A stretch of 64,000 bases of DNA, taken from positions 62,001-126,000 of the forward strand of contig CAZQCG010000008.1 in NCBI GenBank assembly GCA_964592425.1, in the 5' to 3' direction. Made by a program: the position numbers and the translations under genes. The stretch's first letter is position 1; each line of letters begins with the position of its first letter. Positions 26,525-36,136 of this stretch are shown in pieces. The DNA comes from Viridilinea sp964592425 (GTDB lineage Bacteria > Chloroflexota > Chloroflexia > Chloroflexales > Chloroflexaceae). The notes beneath the pieces were generated by a model, which had not been told where the DNA came from, did not search any database, and saw nothing but the letters and a program-made list of their open reading frames with translations.

Positions 26525-27313
26525 ATGGCCAGGGTACGGCTAGATCAACTGCTGGTCACGCGGGGCCTGGCCGCGACACGCACCAAAGCCCAGGCCCTGC
26601 TGATGGCTGGTAGTGTGCGCGTGGGCGGCCAGCCAGCGGCCAAGCCAGGCATGCTGGTTGAGGCCGACGCGGTGGTTGAGGTGAGCGCCGGTCTGCCCTA
26701 CGTCAGCCGCGGCGGTTATAAACTGGCCCACGCCCTCGACTGCTTCGCCCTCGATCCGCACGGCCTGACCGCCCTTGACGTCGGTGCTTCAACCGGCGGC
26801 TTCACCGATGTGCTGCTCCAGCGTGAGGCCGGGCACGTCTTTGCCGTTGATGTCGGCTACGGCATTCTCGACTATCGTCTGCGCAACGATCCCCGCGTCA
26901 CGGCCATCGAACGCACCAATATCCGCTGGCTGACGGCCCTACCACACGCGGTGCGCGCCGACTGTGCAGTGATCGACGTGGCCTTCATCTCGTTACAACT
27001 GGTACTGCCGGCAGTGCAGGCGCTGATCAGCCCCGGCGCCTGGATCGTGGCGCTGATCAAGCCACAGTTTGAGGCCGGGGCGAACCTGGTGGGCAAAGGC
27101 GGCGTCGTGCGAGATCCGCATATCCACCGGGCCGTGCTTGAGCAGAGTCTGCACTTTGCTGCCAGCCTCGGCCTGCCAGCCTGTGGTCTGGTGCCCTCAC
27201 CGATCACCGGCCCGGCTGGCAACCGCGAGTTCCTGGCCTGGCTCCAGCCGGGCGGGCCAGCCCTGGCCGACCTCGCGGAGGCCGCCCGACGCAACGCCGA
27301 GGGTGACAGCTAA
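26525..27313 (+). CDS. tlyA: TlyA-family rRNA 2'-O-methyltransferase / S4-domain protein
   Basis: A 262-residue protein. Residues 1-60 are an S4 RNA-binding domain (VRLDQLLVTRGLAATRTKAQALLMAG). It is followed by an FtsJ-like methyltransferase with SAM loop LDVGASTGGFTDVLL, catalytic-type Lys in KPQFEAG and the VRDPHIHR segment typical of TlyA. Family members methylate 16S and/or 23S rRNA ribose and were once called hemolysin A. The start at 26525 (MARVRLDQ) is set by the S4 domain; a longer in-frame start overlaps the previous gene. It is convergent with the RHS gene. Confidence 0.93.
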   Translation: MARVRLDQLLVTRGLAATRTKAQALLMAGSVRVGGQPAAKPGMLVEADAVVEVSAGLPYVSRGGYKLAHALDCFALDPHGLTALDVGASTGGFTDVLLQREAGHVFAVDVGYGILDYRLRNDPRVTAIERTNIRWLTALPHAVRADCAVIDVAFISLQLVLPAVQALISPGAWIVALIKPQFEAGANLVGKGGVVRDPHIHRAVLEQSLHFAASLGLPACGLVPSPITGPAGNREFLAWLQPGGPALADLAEAARRNAEGDS

Positions 27314-27393
27314 TAGAAAATAGCCCGAGCGCATCCGTACGCGGCACGTGACGCTGAACGGTAAACCAGCCCGAAACCTTGTCTTACGAACGA

Positions 27394-30300
27394 TCACGGA
27401 TCGAGCTGCTCAAGCTGGCGGCGCACGCCTTCATTGATCGAGCCACCATCGCGCTGGTTGCGCATCAACTCCTCACCACGATCCAACGCCTCCTGAGCAG
27501 CATCGGTCGGAGTCAGCTCCACCGGCTGCAGCTTCTTGATCCATTTGAGGACACATTTCATCAGCCGGCTGGCCTGTTCGGGATCACTCCTTGTCGTATC
27601 CTCAAGGGTCTCCTTCACCTCTTCGCCGGTCTCGATCACGTCTTTGACCGTCTCGACCCGGTCGAACCACTTTTTGGCCTTACCGAACCAGTCGCTGGCC
27701 CGGTCGCCAAGCGACTTCGGCGGATCAACATAGCCATCAAAGCTGCTGCCCTCGTCTTCAAGGCCAGTCGGGTCACGCCGATTCAGCGGGTCGTTGCCTG
27801 CATAGCTGTAGAAGTTGGCCAGGCCGCTGCCTGGACCCAACGGATCGCGGCTCATCCAGCGCCCACTCTGCGGATCGTACTCGCGTGCGCCAAAATGCAC
27901 CAGCCCCGTATCACGGTCGTATAGTCCACCCCCAAAGCCGAAGGGCTGAAAGCCGGGGTTGGTATCACGAGTAACGTTGCCGAAGGCATCATAGTCGAGG
28001 CGCTGGACAACCACGCCAGTTGAGGCGTCCACCACCAGGCGCGGGCTACCGATCTGATCAGTGATGATACGATAGCTGAGCCCGCCTTTGACGATCATCA
28101 CCGGCACGTTACCCCAGGTGGCATAGATGAAGTTGCTGACCACATTGCCCTCAGCGTCGACCTCGGCGACCGGGCGCAGGCGCCCGGCATAGAGCAGGCC
28201 CTGCACCAAAACTCCATCCACCCGCTTGCCGATGCGCCGCCCTTTGCCATCGATCAGGTAGGTGATTATGCGCCCGCCCGGCAGACTGACGCCCACCAGG
28301 TTGCCGCTGCTGTCATAGCTATAGCTTGTGCCGCCGCGCCCGCCCAGCCGCCCCGACGCATCATAGGTATAGCTGACGCCACCGGCCTGAACCAGGCGAT
28401 CACGCCCGTCGTAGCTGGCGTTCTGGGTCGCACCGCCGCTGGTCACACTCAGGCGATTGCCATTAGCATCATAGCTATAGGCCGCAAGCGCCTGGCCGTT
28501 CAGGCTCACCGCCACCAGATAGCCAGCCGTGTTGTACTGGTAGCCATACCGCGCCGTCACGCCAGCGATGGTCTCGATTCGCTCAGTGATGCGCCCCAGG
28601 GCGTCACGTATATACTGCATGTCTAGCAAGGTTGTGTCGGCGCGGGTGATCTGGCTGCGGGTGAGTTCGCCGAAGCCGTTGAGCGTCAGGCTCTCGTTGA
28701 CTTCGCCCAGCGTTGCCCCAGCCAGATACCCACTGGCCGGGTCATAGCGTAGAACCAGATCACCAGCTGCGGTCACACGCCCTTCGTTATCGTAGCTGTA
28801 ATTGGTGAAGCTGCCTCCGTCAATAGCCAGGCTCTCGAGCCGCAGAGCTGCGTTATAGGCATAACTCACCCCACCGTTCACGGCACCTGACCAGCGCTCC
28901 TGGGTGAGCAGCATCCCGTCGAAGGTGAGATCGAGCGTCGCAGCGGGCGCTTCGATGAGCGACAGGTTGCCGCTGGCCGGGTCATAGCTGTAATGGGTGG
29001 TGCCCTCTGGGCCGACCAGCGTGCTGAGACGCGCAGCGCTGTCATAGGTGTAGCTCTGACTCTGGCCTCCAGGCCGACTCAGGCCAAGCAGCCGTCCGGC
29101 ATTGTCATAGCTGTAGCTGGTCGCCTGGCCACCAGGCGGGCTGTAGCTGGAGACGGCACCCAGGGCTGTGTAAGCCAGCTGGTGTGCGGCGCGCCCTGGC
29201 GGTATAAGGCTGGTGAGATTGCCTGCGACATCATAGGTATAGCTGATCACCGCGCCGCCGGCGAGCGTCTGGCGAATGATCTGCCCGTCAGCGTCATAGG
29301 CGAAGCTCATGGTGCGCCCGAGGGGATCGTTAGCGCCGCTCAGGTTGCCCGCCGGGTCGTAGCGGAAACTGTAGGTGCGTGCGGTGGTGCCGCTACCCCA
29401 GGTGGCCTGGTGCAGGCGTCCGGCGCTGTCATAGGTGTAGCTGACCGAGTTGAGCCCGGGCGGATGAACCTGGATGGTGCGCCCATGCTCATCGAAGATC
29501 ACACGCGCCGTACGTCCGCCTGCGCTACGCTCCTCAAGCGTGCGGGTCGTGGCAGTATAGGTGTAGGTCGAGCGCTCGTCGCCCCAGCCCCGCTCTTCAA
29601 CCAGGCTGGTCAGACTCAGAGGATCGCCCGGATCGGTGAGGCTGACACTACGCGAGATCGTGAAGGTTGCCTCGATCCCGCCGGGAGTGGCGATAGTCTG
29701 GGTGAGGGGAAAGGGCAACAGCCCGCCCCAGCGCGCATCACCCGCCCCACGCGTCGTGATGGCAACACCTTCAGCCATGGTCACGGCGTTCGAGCCATCG
29801 CTGCGCAGCAGAGCGCTGCTCTGCGTGCCATCCGGTAGGGTATTGGTGCGCCGCACGCCGCCCGGCAGGTGTTCGACAAGGTAGCGTGTGATGCGCCCTG
29901 TGGGGTCGGTACGCGTGACACGGTAGCCCCGTACTGTTGCCTCGCGGGCCAGAGTCTCGATCCCACCGTTACGGTTGGTGCTACGGACAAGCAAACCCAG
30001 GCTGTCATAGCTGAAGCTAGCGGTCGCACCACGGGCGTCGATATGGCCAGTCATCAGGCCGCCATCGTTGTAGCTGAAACGCTGCACGGCCCCGGACGGG
30101 TTGGTGATGCTGGCGAGATAGCCGCGACCGTCAACCGTGAGGGTTGTACGCTGGCCGAAGGGCGCGACGATCGCTGTTGGTGCGCCATTGGCCGCGCGCT
30201 CGATCCGTGTCGTATTGCCGTCACCATCGGTGATGCTCTGCAAACGTCCAGCGTTGTCATAGGCAAAGAGGTAACGCAGGGCGCCGGTAAGCGCCTGTAA

Positions 30301-33300
30301 GGTTGCGCGATGCTGGCCGGCGCTGCTGAAGACATAGATCTCACTGCCGTCGGGTGAGGGGATGAGCAGGTCGCGGGCCTGGGCGATAAAAGCAGGCGGG
30401 CCAACGTGGCGCACACGATCAGCAGCGATGATCAGCAGGTCGCCGCCGGGAGTGACCGTCACATCCTCAGGCAGATCCAGATCGGCCTCGGTTGCCGGGC
30501 CACCGTCGCCAGCGAAACAGCGCTCGTAGGGATCACAGGTACGGCGTCCAGCCACCGTATTGATCGTGCCATTCGGGCTGATCCGCCGCACACGGTCATG
30601 GATCAGGTCGGCCAGATAGAGGCTCCCGTCCGGACCGAGGGCCATACCGCCTGTCTGAAACCGTGCGCCTGTCGCCGTCACACCCTCGCCGAAACCATCG
30701 GGCGGCTCACCGTCACCGGCGATCCAGGTGGCGATCCCGTCAGGGCTGACCCGGTAGATGCGCTGGTCTGAGCCATCATAAGCATTCATCGCCAGGCCGC
30801 GTGAGGTGACATAGATGCTGCCGTCGCCGGCCACATCAAGGGCAAGCGGCTCGCAGATGCGTGTCACCAGGGCCAGGCTGCCGTCAACCGGCTGCGTCGT
30901 ATCGCAATCGCCGGTGCCAGCGACGGTACTGATGATGCCATCAGGGCCAATCCGTCGCACCAGGTTGTTGCCTGTATCAGCGACATAGAGCGCCCCGTCG
31001 GGGCCAAAGGCGATCGCCCATGGGTCAAGGCGTGCCATGCGGGCCGGGCCGCCGTCACCGCTCGCCGGGGCAGGGGTGCCGGTGCCAGCGACCGTGCTGA
31101 GCATCCCGTCTGCACCGACCCGCCGCACCATACCGAAGTCGGCGATATAGAGAGCCCCATCAGGGCCAAGCGTGAGGTCAGTTGGGGTTACCTGAACCTG
31201 GGTGGCCGGCCCATCACTGCCGTTCGGCAGGGTGGCCGCGCTCCCGCCGGCAACGGTGGTGATGATCCCATCTGGGCTAACCCGCCGCACACTGTTGAAG
31301 CCATCGGCGATGTAATAACTGCCGTCGGGGGCGTAGACTACAGCCTGCGGGAAACTGAGCCGTGCATAAATAGCGGGGCCGCCGTCACCATTGGTATTGG
31401 CCGGCGGCTGCCCCCCGCCGGCGATCGTATTGATGATGCGTGGGCTACCCACACTGGACAAGCCGGTCTGACTGTCACGCAGACGTGTCACCGGATCGGG
31501 CACATCGCGCCAGCCGCCTCCACCCAGGTAGAGTCGCCCGTGCCCCGGGTCGTAGATCTGCAATGCACTGAGGCTCCATCCCCCTAGCCCACTCGCCTGA
31601 ACGTCGGGCATGCCAAGGATCGTGCGGTGCCGCTGGTAGAGCACAGCCTCATTACGGTTGGTATCGAAGCTATAGGGCGTGCCCGACAACGCACCAAAAC
31701 TACGCTCCAGATCAGCCGGGCTCTGGTAGACCCCACGGTAACGATAGCCGATCGTGACACTGGCCTCGGCACCGCTCAGCGTACGCCCGAAAGCATCGCG
31801 CCCGTCCCAGCTAAAGGTCGCCCGCTGATTCGGCCTCGCCTCAAGCGCCTGCACATAACGCTGGCCGGCCGTCTCCACTTCAAGCACAATTCCGCGCAGC
31901 CCCGGCGGTAACTCGGCACCGCTCAGGGAAATATCGAGGGTATAGTTACCCTGGCGCCCAGGCACCCGGTCGCTCTGGTAAACCAGGTCGAAGGGTGTGC
32001 CGACAATCCCGACGTGCGTGCCAAGGCTCTGGCTCTCAACCAGCATCTCGCTCCCATCGGAGGTAGCCCCGTCAAGATAGATACCCGGCCGCTGCTTACA
32101 GCAGTCCTCTTCCTCGGGCGGTCGTGGTGGGGGCTGCTGAGGTGGCCTGGCCCCGGGAGGCGGCCCGTAGGGCCAGTTGAGATCCCACGGTGAGAAGTGC
32201 GCCACCGGGGTACGCCACAGGCTAACCCCAACCGGGTAGAGCCCGGCCAGCCTGCCACGCTCTTCATTTGTGATGCCAAGGGCTGCCAGAGCCGCCGGGT
32301 CATCAGCTACGCCATCACCGTCGAGGTCGAGATTGGCAACCCCACCGCTGATTGCAACGATGCGCACGACCCGCCCATTCGGCTCAGCCACCCAGCGCCC
32401 ACTTGCCCGGTCATAGGAACCTGCCGGCACCACCTCACCCACCGGGAAGTTGAGAAAGTTCTCCAGGTAGAGGATGACCGGGCGGCTGAAGTTCACCGTC
32501 GCAATTCCGCCGGGGACCTCGTCCACACTCAACTCGACAGCGTAGGTATAACCACTGGCAGGCGGCAATTGGGCCGGCATTGCGAAGGGGCCACGGGCAC
32601 CGACCGTAAATTCGGTAGCACGGATATGCAGTGTCCCGCTGAGCACCTGAGGAACCATACCCGGTAGCTGCGCGGTGACCTGCAGATTCGGCGGAAAGAT
32701 CAGCGTCGCCTGACGTTGCCCATCACTATCGCGCACCGTGCTTCCCCGCGTCACCTGGGTTGCCCCACCCCCAACCTGGATTGTGGCGACGGTCGTATCA
32801 TAGGCAACCAGAGCCACCTCGGGCAGCCAGGTATACTTGTGCCAGACAGGGATCGCCTGACGCTGGCTGGGCACATAACCTGCCCGTGTATACATGAAGG
32901 TGAGTAAGCCACCGCCATTGACGACCAGCGCAAATTTGCCGTCAGCACCACTGAGGGTCTGCCCCAACTCAGGATGCCCAGGCACTGTGACCGTCACGCC
33001 GGGAAGGGGTGTGCCATCATTGCGTAGCACGACACCCCGCACCACTGCGGCGCAGCGCGAGGCGATCGTTCCGGCGGCAACACCCACCTGTACCGGGTTT
33101 GTGCCGCTATAGAGGAAGGCAACCGCAGCGGCAAAATCTGCGGTGTCGGTAATCACTGGTGCAAGCTGGGCCGGCGTCAGCCTTGCGCTCAGATCGGCGG
33201 TGGCGGCAGCAGCAGCGCGCACCAGGGGCAGGTAGATCTGTCGTCGGGCCGGATTCGGTGGACTTGCGTCGGGCTGACAGAGCAGATCAGGGGTTTCTGT

Positions 33301-33423
33301 AGCGAGGGTCTGAGTGATAACCCGTCGCGAACTGGCCCGAGGTGTTATCGACAGGAGTGCAGGTTGAAGCAGCATGCCGATCAAGAGCATGATCTGAAAC
33401 AACGTGAATGCAACCGTCTGCAT
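27394..33423 (-). CDS. Giant secreted RHS-repeat protein with NHL propeller
   Basis: A 2009-residue protein. It begins with a signal peptide (about 1-30) and a strong AGGAGG before the ATG. In order follow a carboxypeptidase-regulatory-like beta domain (about 127-190, GVVLRNDGTPLPGVTV), a Pro-rich CC-containing stretch (about 425-450) and NHL repeats (about 660-1010, pattern GPDGALYVADTGNNLVRRI). A long array of YD/RHS repeats (about 1045-1800, such as YSYDNAGRLLGLSRPGG) ends in the RHS core (about 1800-1884: GNVTRD, YDRDTGLVHFGAREYDPQSGRWMSRDPL, then NPLNRRDPTGL). RHS repeats build a hollow shell that holds the C-terminal part. The tail (1885-2009) is helical and charged and resembles no toxin I know. 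No immunity gene is adjacent. Confidence 0.93.
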   Translation of the reverse strand: MQTVAFTLFQIMLLIGMLLQPALLSITPRASSRRVITQTLATETPDLLCQPDASPPNPARRQIYLPLVRAAAAATADLSARLTPAQLAPVITDTADFAAAVAFLYSGTNPVQVGVAAGTIASRCAAVVRGVVLRNDGTPLPGVTVTVPGHPELGQTLSGADGKFALVVNGGGLLTFMYTRAGYVPSQRQAIPVWHKYTWLPEVALVAYDTTVATIQVGGGATQVTRGSTVRDSDGQRQATLIFPPNLQVTAQLPGMVPQVLSGTLHIRATEFTVGARGPFAMPAQLPPASGYTYAVELSVDEVPGGIATVNFSRPVILYLENFLNFPVGEVVPAGSYDRASGRWVAEPNGRVVRIVAISGGVANLDLDGDGVADDPAALAALGITNEERGRLAGLYPVGVSLWRTPVAHFSPWDLNWPYGPPPGARPPQQPPPRPPEEEDCCKQRPGIYLDGATSDGSEMLVESQSLGTHVGIVGTPFDLVYQSDRVPGRQGNYTLDISLSGAELPPGLRGIVLEVETAGQRYVQALEARPNQRATFSWDGRDAFGRTLSGAEASVTIGYRYRGVYQSPADLERSFGALSGTPYSFDTNRNEAVLYQRHRTILGMPDVQASGLGGWSLSALQIYDPGHGRLYLGGGGWRDVPDPVTRLRDSQTGLSSVGSPRIINTIAGGGQPPANTNGDGGPAIYARLSFPQAVVYAPDGSYYIADGFNSVRRVSPDGIITTVAGGSAATLPNGSDGPATQVQVTPTDLTLGPDGALYIADFGMVRRVGADGMLSTVAGTGTPAPASGDGGPARMARLDPWAIAFGPDGALYVADTGNNLVRRIGPDGIISTVAGTGDCDTTQPVDGSLALVTRICEPLALDVAGDGSIYVTSRGLAMNAYDGSDQRIYRVSPDGIATWIAGDGEPPDGFGEGVTATGARFQTGGMALGPDGSLYLADLIHDRVRRISPNGTINTVAGRRTCDPYERCFAGDGGPATEADLDLPEDVTVTPGGDLLIIAADRVRHVGPPAFIAQARDLLIPSPDGSEIYVFSSAGQHRATLQALTGALRYLFAYDNAGRLQSITDGDGNTTRIERAANGAPTAIVAPFGQRTTLTVDGRGYLASITNPSGAVQRFSYNDGGLMTGHIDARGATASFSYDSLGLLVRSTNRNGGIETLAREATVRGYRVTRTDPTGRITRYLVEHLPGGVRRTNTLPDGTQSSALLRSDGSNAVTMAEGVAITTRGAGDARWGGLLPFPLTQTIATPGGIEATFTISRSVSLTDPGDPLSLTSLVEERGWGDERSTYTYTATTRTLEERSAGGRTARVIFDEHGRTIQVHPPGLNSVSYTYDSAGRLHQATWGSGTTARTYSFRYDPAGNLSGANDPLGRTMSFAYDADGQIIRQTLAGGAVISYTYDVAGNLTSLIPPGRAAHQLAYTALGAVSSYSPPGGQATSYSYDNAGRLLGLSRPGGQSQSYTYDSAARLSTLVGPEGTTHYSYDPASGNLSLIEAPAATLDLTFDGMLLTQERWSGAVNGGVSYAYNAALRLESLAIDGGSFTNYSYDNEGRVTAAGDLVLRYDPASGYLAGATLGEVNESLTLNGFGELTRSQITRADTTLLDMQYIRDALGRITERIETIAGVTARYGYQYNTAGYLVAVSLNGQALAAYSYDANGNRLSVTSGGATQNASYDGRDRLVQAGGVSYTYDASGRLGGRGGTSYSYDSSGNLVGVSLPGGRIITYLIDGKGRRIGKRVDGVLVQGLLYAGRLRPVAEVDAEGNVVSNFIYATWGNVPVMIVKGGLSYRIITDQIGSPRLVVDASTGVVVQRLDYDAFGNVTRDTNPGFQPFGFGGGLYDRDTGLVHFGAREYDPQSGRWMSRDPLGPGSGLANFYSYAGNDPLNRRDPTGLEDEGSSFDGYVDPPKSLGDRASDWFGKAKKWFDRVETVKDVIETGEEVKETLEDTTRSDPEQASRLMKCVLKWIKKLQPVELTPTDAAQEALDRGEELMRNQRDGGSINEGVRRQLEQLDP

Positions 33424-33504
33424 AAAACCTCCTCTTCAAGTCTGATAGCGGGCATATAGCACATACAACCAGTATCAGGTGCGATCAACGGTGCCGGATC
33501 GCCC

Positions 33505-34083
33505 TCACGCCCCGTTGGCGATCAGCCCGATCCAGACCACCGTCGCCATGCGCACCAGACGCCCGGCAAAGGTGCTGCCAACATAGATCCAGAGCGGCAC
33601 CCCAAGCGCCCCGGCGATCAGGCCAGCCACATCAAAAAAGGGGTTGGGCGGGGCCGAGATCGCAAAGAGTACCAGCGGTACCCGCCACGGGTGGCCCATC
33701 TGGCGGTGAACCCAGCGGTAGAAGGTACTCTCCTCAACCGCCTGCCGCCCTGAGCGCCCGACCGCATAGGCCACCAGTTCACCAAGCACCGAGCCAGCCG
33801 CCCCGGCTAGCACTACGCCCCACGGATTGAGTGCCTGGCCCAGACGGATGAGCAGTGGGTAGTAGGGTACCGGCACCAGCACCGTAGCGTTAGCAAAGGC
33901 CGCCGTGACAAAAGCACCCAGGTAGCCAAACGCACCCAGCTTCTCGATCCAGGCTGGCGGCAATAACAGGTAGACAAGCACATTGATGATCACCACCCCC
34001 AACCCGAGCAGCAGGGCGCGCAGCAAGGCCCGCCAGCGTAGCGCGGCTGCAGAAGGAAGCGGCTGTTTGGCCTGGTCTGCCAA
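33505..34083 (-). CDS. VTT/DedA-like membrane protein
   Basis: A 192-residue polytopic protein. Hydrophobic segments lie at about 20-42, 50-75, 90-110, 135-155 and 165-188. The block FGYLGAFVTAAFANATVLVPVPYYPLLI, the small-residue-rich GSVLGELVAYAVGRSGR and a late NPFFDVAGLIAGALG are typical of the SNARE-associated/VTT (DedA, TMEM41/64) family, thought to be lipid scramblases or transporters. It is 16 bases from the kinase gene upstream and may be co-transcribed. Confidence 0.88.
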   Translation of the reverse strand: MADQAKQPLPSAAALRWRALLRALLLGLGVVIINVLVYLLLPPAWIEKLGAFGYLGAFVTAAFANATVLVPVPYYPLLIRLGQALNPWGVVLAGAAGSVLGELVAYAVGRSGRQAVEESTFYRWVHRQMGHPWRVPLVLFAISAPPNPFFDVAGLIAGALGVPLWIYVGSTFAGRLVRMATVVWIGLIANGA

Positions 34084-34099
34084 AGGGGATTCCGCGCAA

Positions 34100-36121
34100 C
34101 TACGAACCGAAAAAACGCCACATACGCTGCCAGAAGTTGTCAGGCGTCACCTGCACCGGCAACACCAGCGGCAGGCTCAAGTCACCCGCAGCCAGAGCCA
34201 AGGCCACCGGGTTCGCACCCTCCAGGCTGCTCGGCGGCTGCAGACGTACCGTGATCGCGCTACGGGTGCCAGGGGCAAGCGCACCGGGCGAACCAACCAC
34301 CTGGGCCCAGGCGGTGTAGCTGTGCCAGATCAGCACACAGGGGGCCTGACCAAGGTTCTCAAGCTCGAAGATGGCATAGGCTGACTGCCCTGCCGTCAAT
34401 GGACGACTCACAGCCTGTTCAAACCCATGCAGGCGCAGGTTGGGGAAGCGGGTCGGGTCGAGCATACTCAAAATGCGCCCGATCAGCAGGCGCCGCTCAA
34501 GCTCACTCGGCTGGCCAGCCATCACGCCAGCAACCGTCGTGGCCAGCGCCCGATGGCCGACAATGCGTAGCCAACGGGCCAGCACACCCTGAGTCAGTAG
34601 CTGTTCAAGTGCTGGCACCAGGTCGCGTCGCCCAAGGTCGAGATCCTCGAGCCGCAGCACCTCCTGCGTACCAATGGCCAGACGGGCCTTGCCGGTGGCT
34701 TCCCAGGGGATCGGCCAGCTGTGACGCCCACAGCGCAGGTTTAGTATACCACTGTGAGCTCCAGGGCCAGCCATCGCCACCACCTCAAGCCGCACATACT
34801 CATCAGGCGCAATCACGCCACTGACCCGGCGCTGGGCTTTGCCATCGACCAGCACCCGCAGATCGGCCTTGGTAGCCCCAGGGCTACTCAGCTCCCAGCG
34901 CAAGGGCACCGCCGCACTATTGTGCAGCGTCAGCGGTAGCGGCCGGCTCCAGATGCGCCAGCGTTTGAGCGGCACATCACCCAGTAGCAGCCGCGAGGGG
35001 CTGAATTGGAGCAGCAGGCTGCCTTCAGGCGGTGCCATCGCGTTGAAGAGCATGTCAATCGGCGCGCTGCGTGCGGGGGCTTGACGCCGGGCACTACGCA
35101 GATCGTAGCGCAGCTTGCCAAGCACTGCGTCGGGATGCTGGGCCAGCCAGTGCTCAAGTGCGCCACTCTGCACCACCGGCGCAAGCTCATCGGGGCCGTA
35201 GCGAATGGCCGCCTCCAGGTCACGCCGGTCGTTGAGGGCGATACCATGACCAATCACCAGCGGGCGCGGCGGCACCAGCGCCCCCAGCCGGGCACGCAGC
35301 GCCGCAGCAGTTGGACAGCGCTGATTCAGATCAAGGATCAGTGCCCAGCGTAGGGTCGGGGCCATGCGGGGCGCGGACAGGTCGAGCTGTGCTAGATCGA
35401 ACTGGAGTGGATCAAGACTCGGGTCAAGCCCCGTCAGCAGTTCATAGCAGGTGACGGCCAGCGCGAAGAGATCGGCCCGTTCATCAAGGCCCCAACTACC
35501 GAGTTGCTCGGGGGGCGCATAGCCCGGCGTGCCATGGCGCGGGCGCTGACGCCGCGGCGGACGCCGGGTAAGCGTCTGGGCTGCGCCAAGGTCAATCAGG
35601 GCGATCCGTCCATCGGAGCGCAGGACAAGGTTGGCCGGTTTGAGATCGCCAACCGCTACCGGCACCTCACGGGTATGCAAATAGCTGAGCAGGTCACACA
35701 GCTGGAGCGCCCAGGCCAGCACCTGCCGCGGATCCTGTGGGCCACGGCGGGCAAGCACCTGCAGACTCTCGCCAGGCACCAGCTCACGGGCGAGCCAGCT
35801 GAGCCGTGCGCTACGTTCAAAGCGCAAGAAGCGCGGCAGGGCCGGGTGGCTCAGCCGGCGCAGCAGGCCAGCCTCCCATTGCAACACCGCCACCGCCTCG
35901 GCGCTGGCCTCGGCAGGCAGGTCGCGGCGGGCCAGCTTGAGGGCCACCGGGGCATCACCACGGCGCTGGTCTACACCCGCAAAGACCATGGCCTGGCCAC
36001 CATGCCCAAGAGTCTGGCCAAGACGAAAACGTGCCCCCAGCAGATCGCCGGGGGCCACGCCACAATCAGGGTTATGTGAGCTACCACCCTGAACACGGAT
36101 GGTATGGCCGACATGTGCCAC
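34100..36121 (-). CDS. Ser/Thr protein kinase, non-RD type, with beta-sandwich tail
   Basis: A 673-residue protein. The kinase domain spans about 30-275: glycine loop LGHGGQAMV, Lys62 in VALKLARR, Glu83, catalytic loop VAVGDLKPANLVL with Asp159, Lys161 and Asn164, and DLG (177-179) in place of DFG. The usual Arg before the catalytic Asp is Gly, so this is a non-RD kinase that should not need activation-loop phosphorylation. The Cys20 segment NPDCG may be half of a lost zinc ribbon. Residues about 350-673 look like two or three Ig-like beta domains (RLEVVAMAGPGAHSGILNLRC; QSAYAIFELENLG). No transmembrane segment is seen. It lies between clpC and the VTT gene. Confidence 0.87.
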   Translation of the reverse strand: MAHVGHTIRVQGGSSHNPDCGVAPGDLLGARFRLGQTLGHGGQAMVFAGVDQRRGDAPVALKLARRDLPAEASAEAVAVLQWEAGLLRRLSHPALPRFLRFERSARLSWLARELVPGESLQVLARRGPQDPRQVLAWALQLCDLLSYLHTREVPVAVGDLKPANLVLRSDGRIALIDLGAAQTLTRRPPRRQRPRHGTPGYAPPEQLGSWGLDERADLFALAVTCYELLTGLDPSLDPLQFDLAQLDLSAPRMAPTLRWALILDLNQRCPTAAALRARLGALVPPRPLVIGHGIALNDRRDLEAAIRYGPDELAPVVQSGALEHWLAQHPDAVLGKLRYDLRSARRQAPARSAPIDMLFNAMAPPEGSLLLQFSPSRLLLGDVPLKRWRIWSRPLPLTLHNSAAVPLRWELSSPGATKADLRVLVDGKAQRRVSGVIAPDEYVRLEVVAMAGPGAHSGILNLRCGRHSWPIPWEATGKARLAIGTQEVLRLEDLDLGRRDLVPALEQLLTQGVLARWLRIVGHRALATTVAGVMAGQPSELERRLLIGRILSMLDPTRFPNLRLHGFEQAVSRPLTAGQSAYAIFELENLGQAPCVLIWHSYTAWAQVVGSPGALAPGTRSAITVRLQPPSSLEGANPVALALAAGDLSLPLVLPVQVTPDNFWQRMWRFFGS

Positions 36122-36136
36122 GGATCGTACTCCAAC

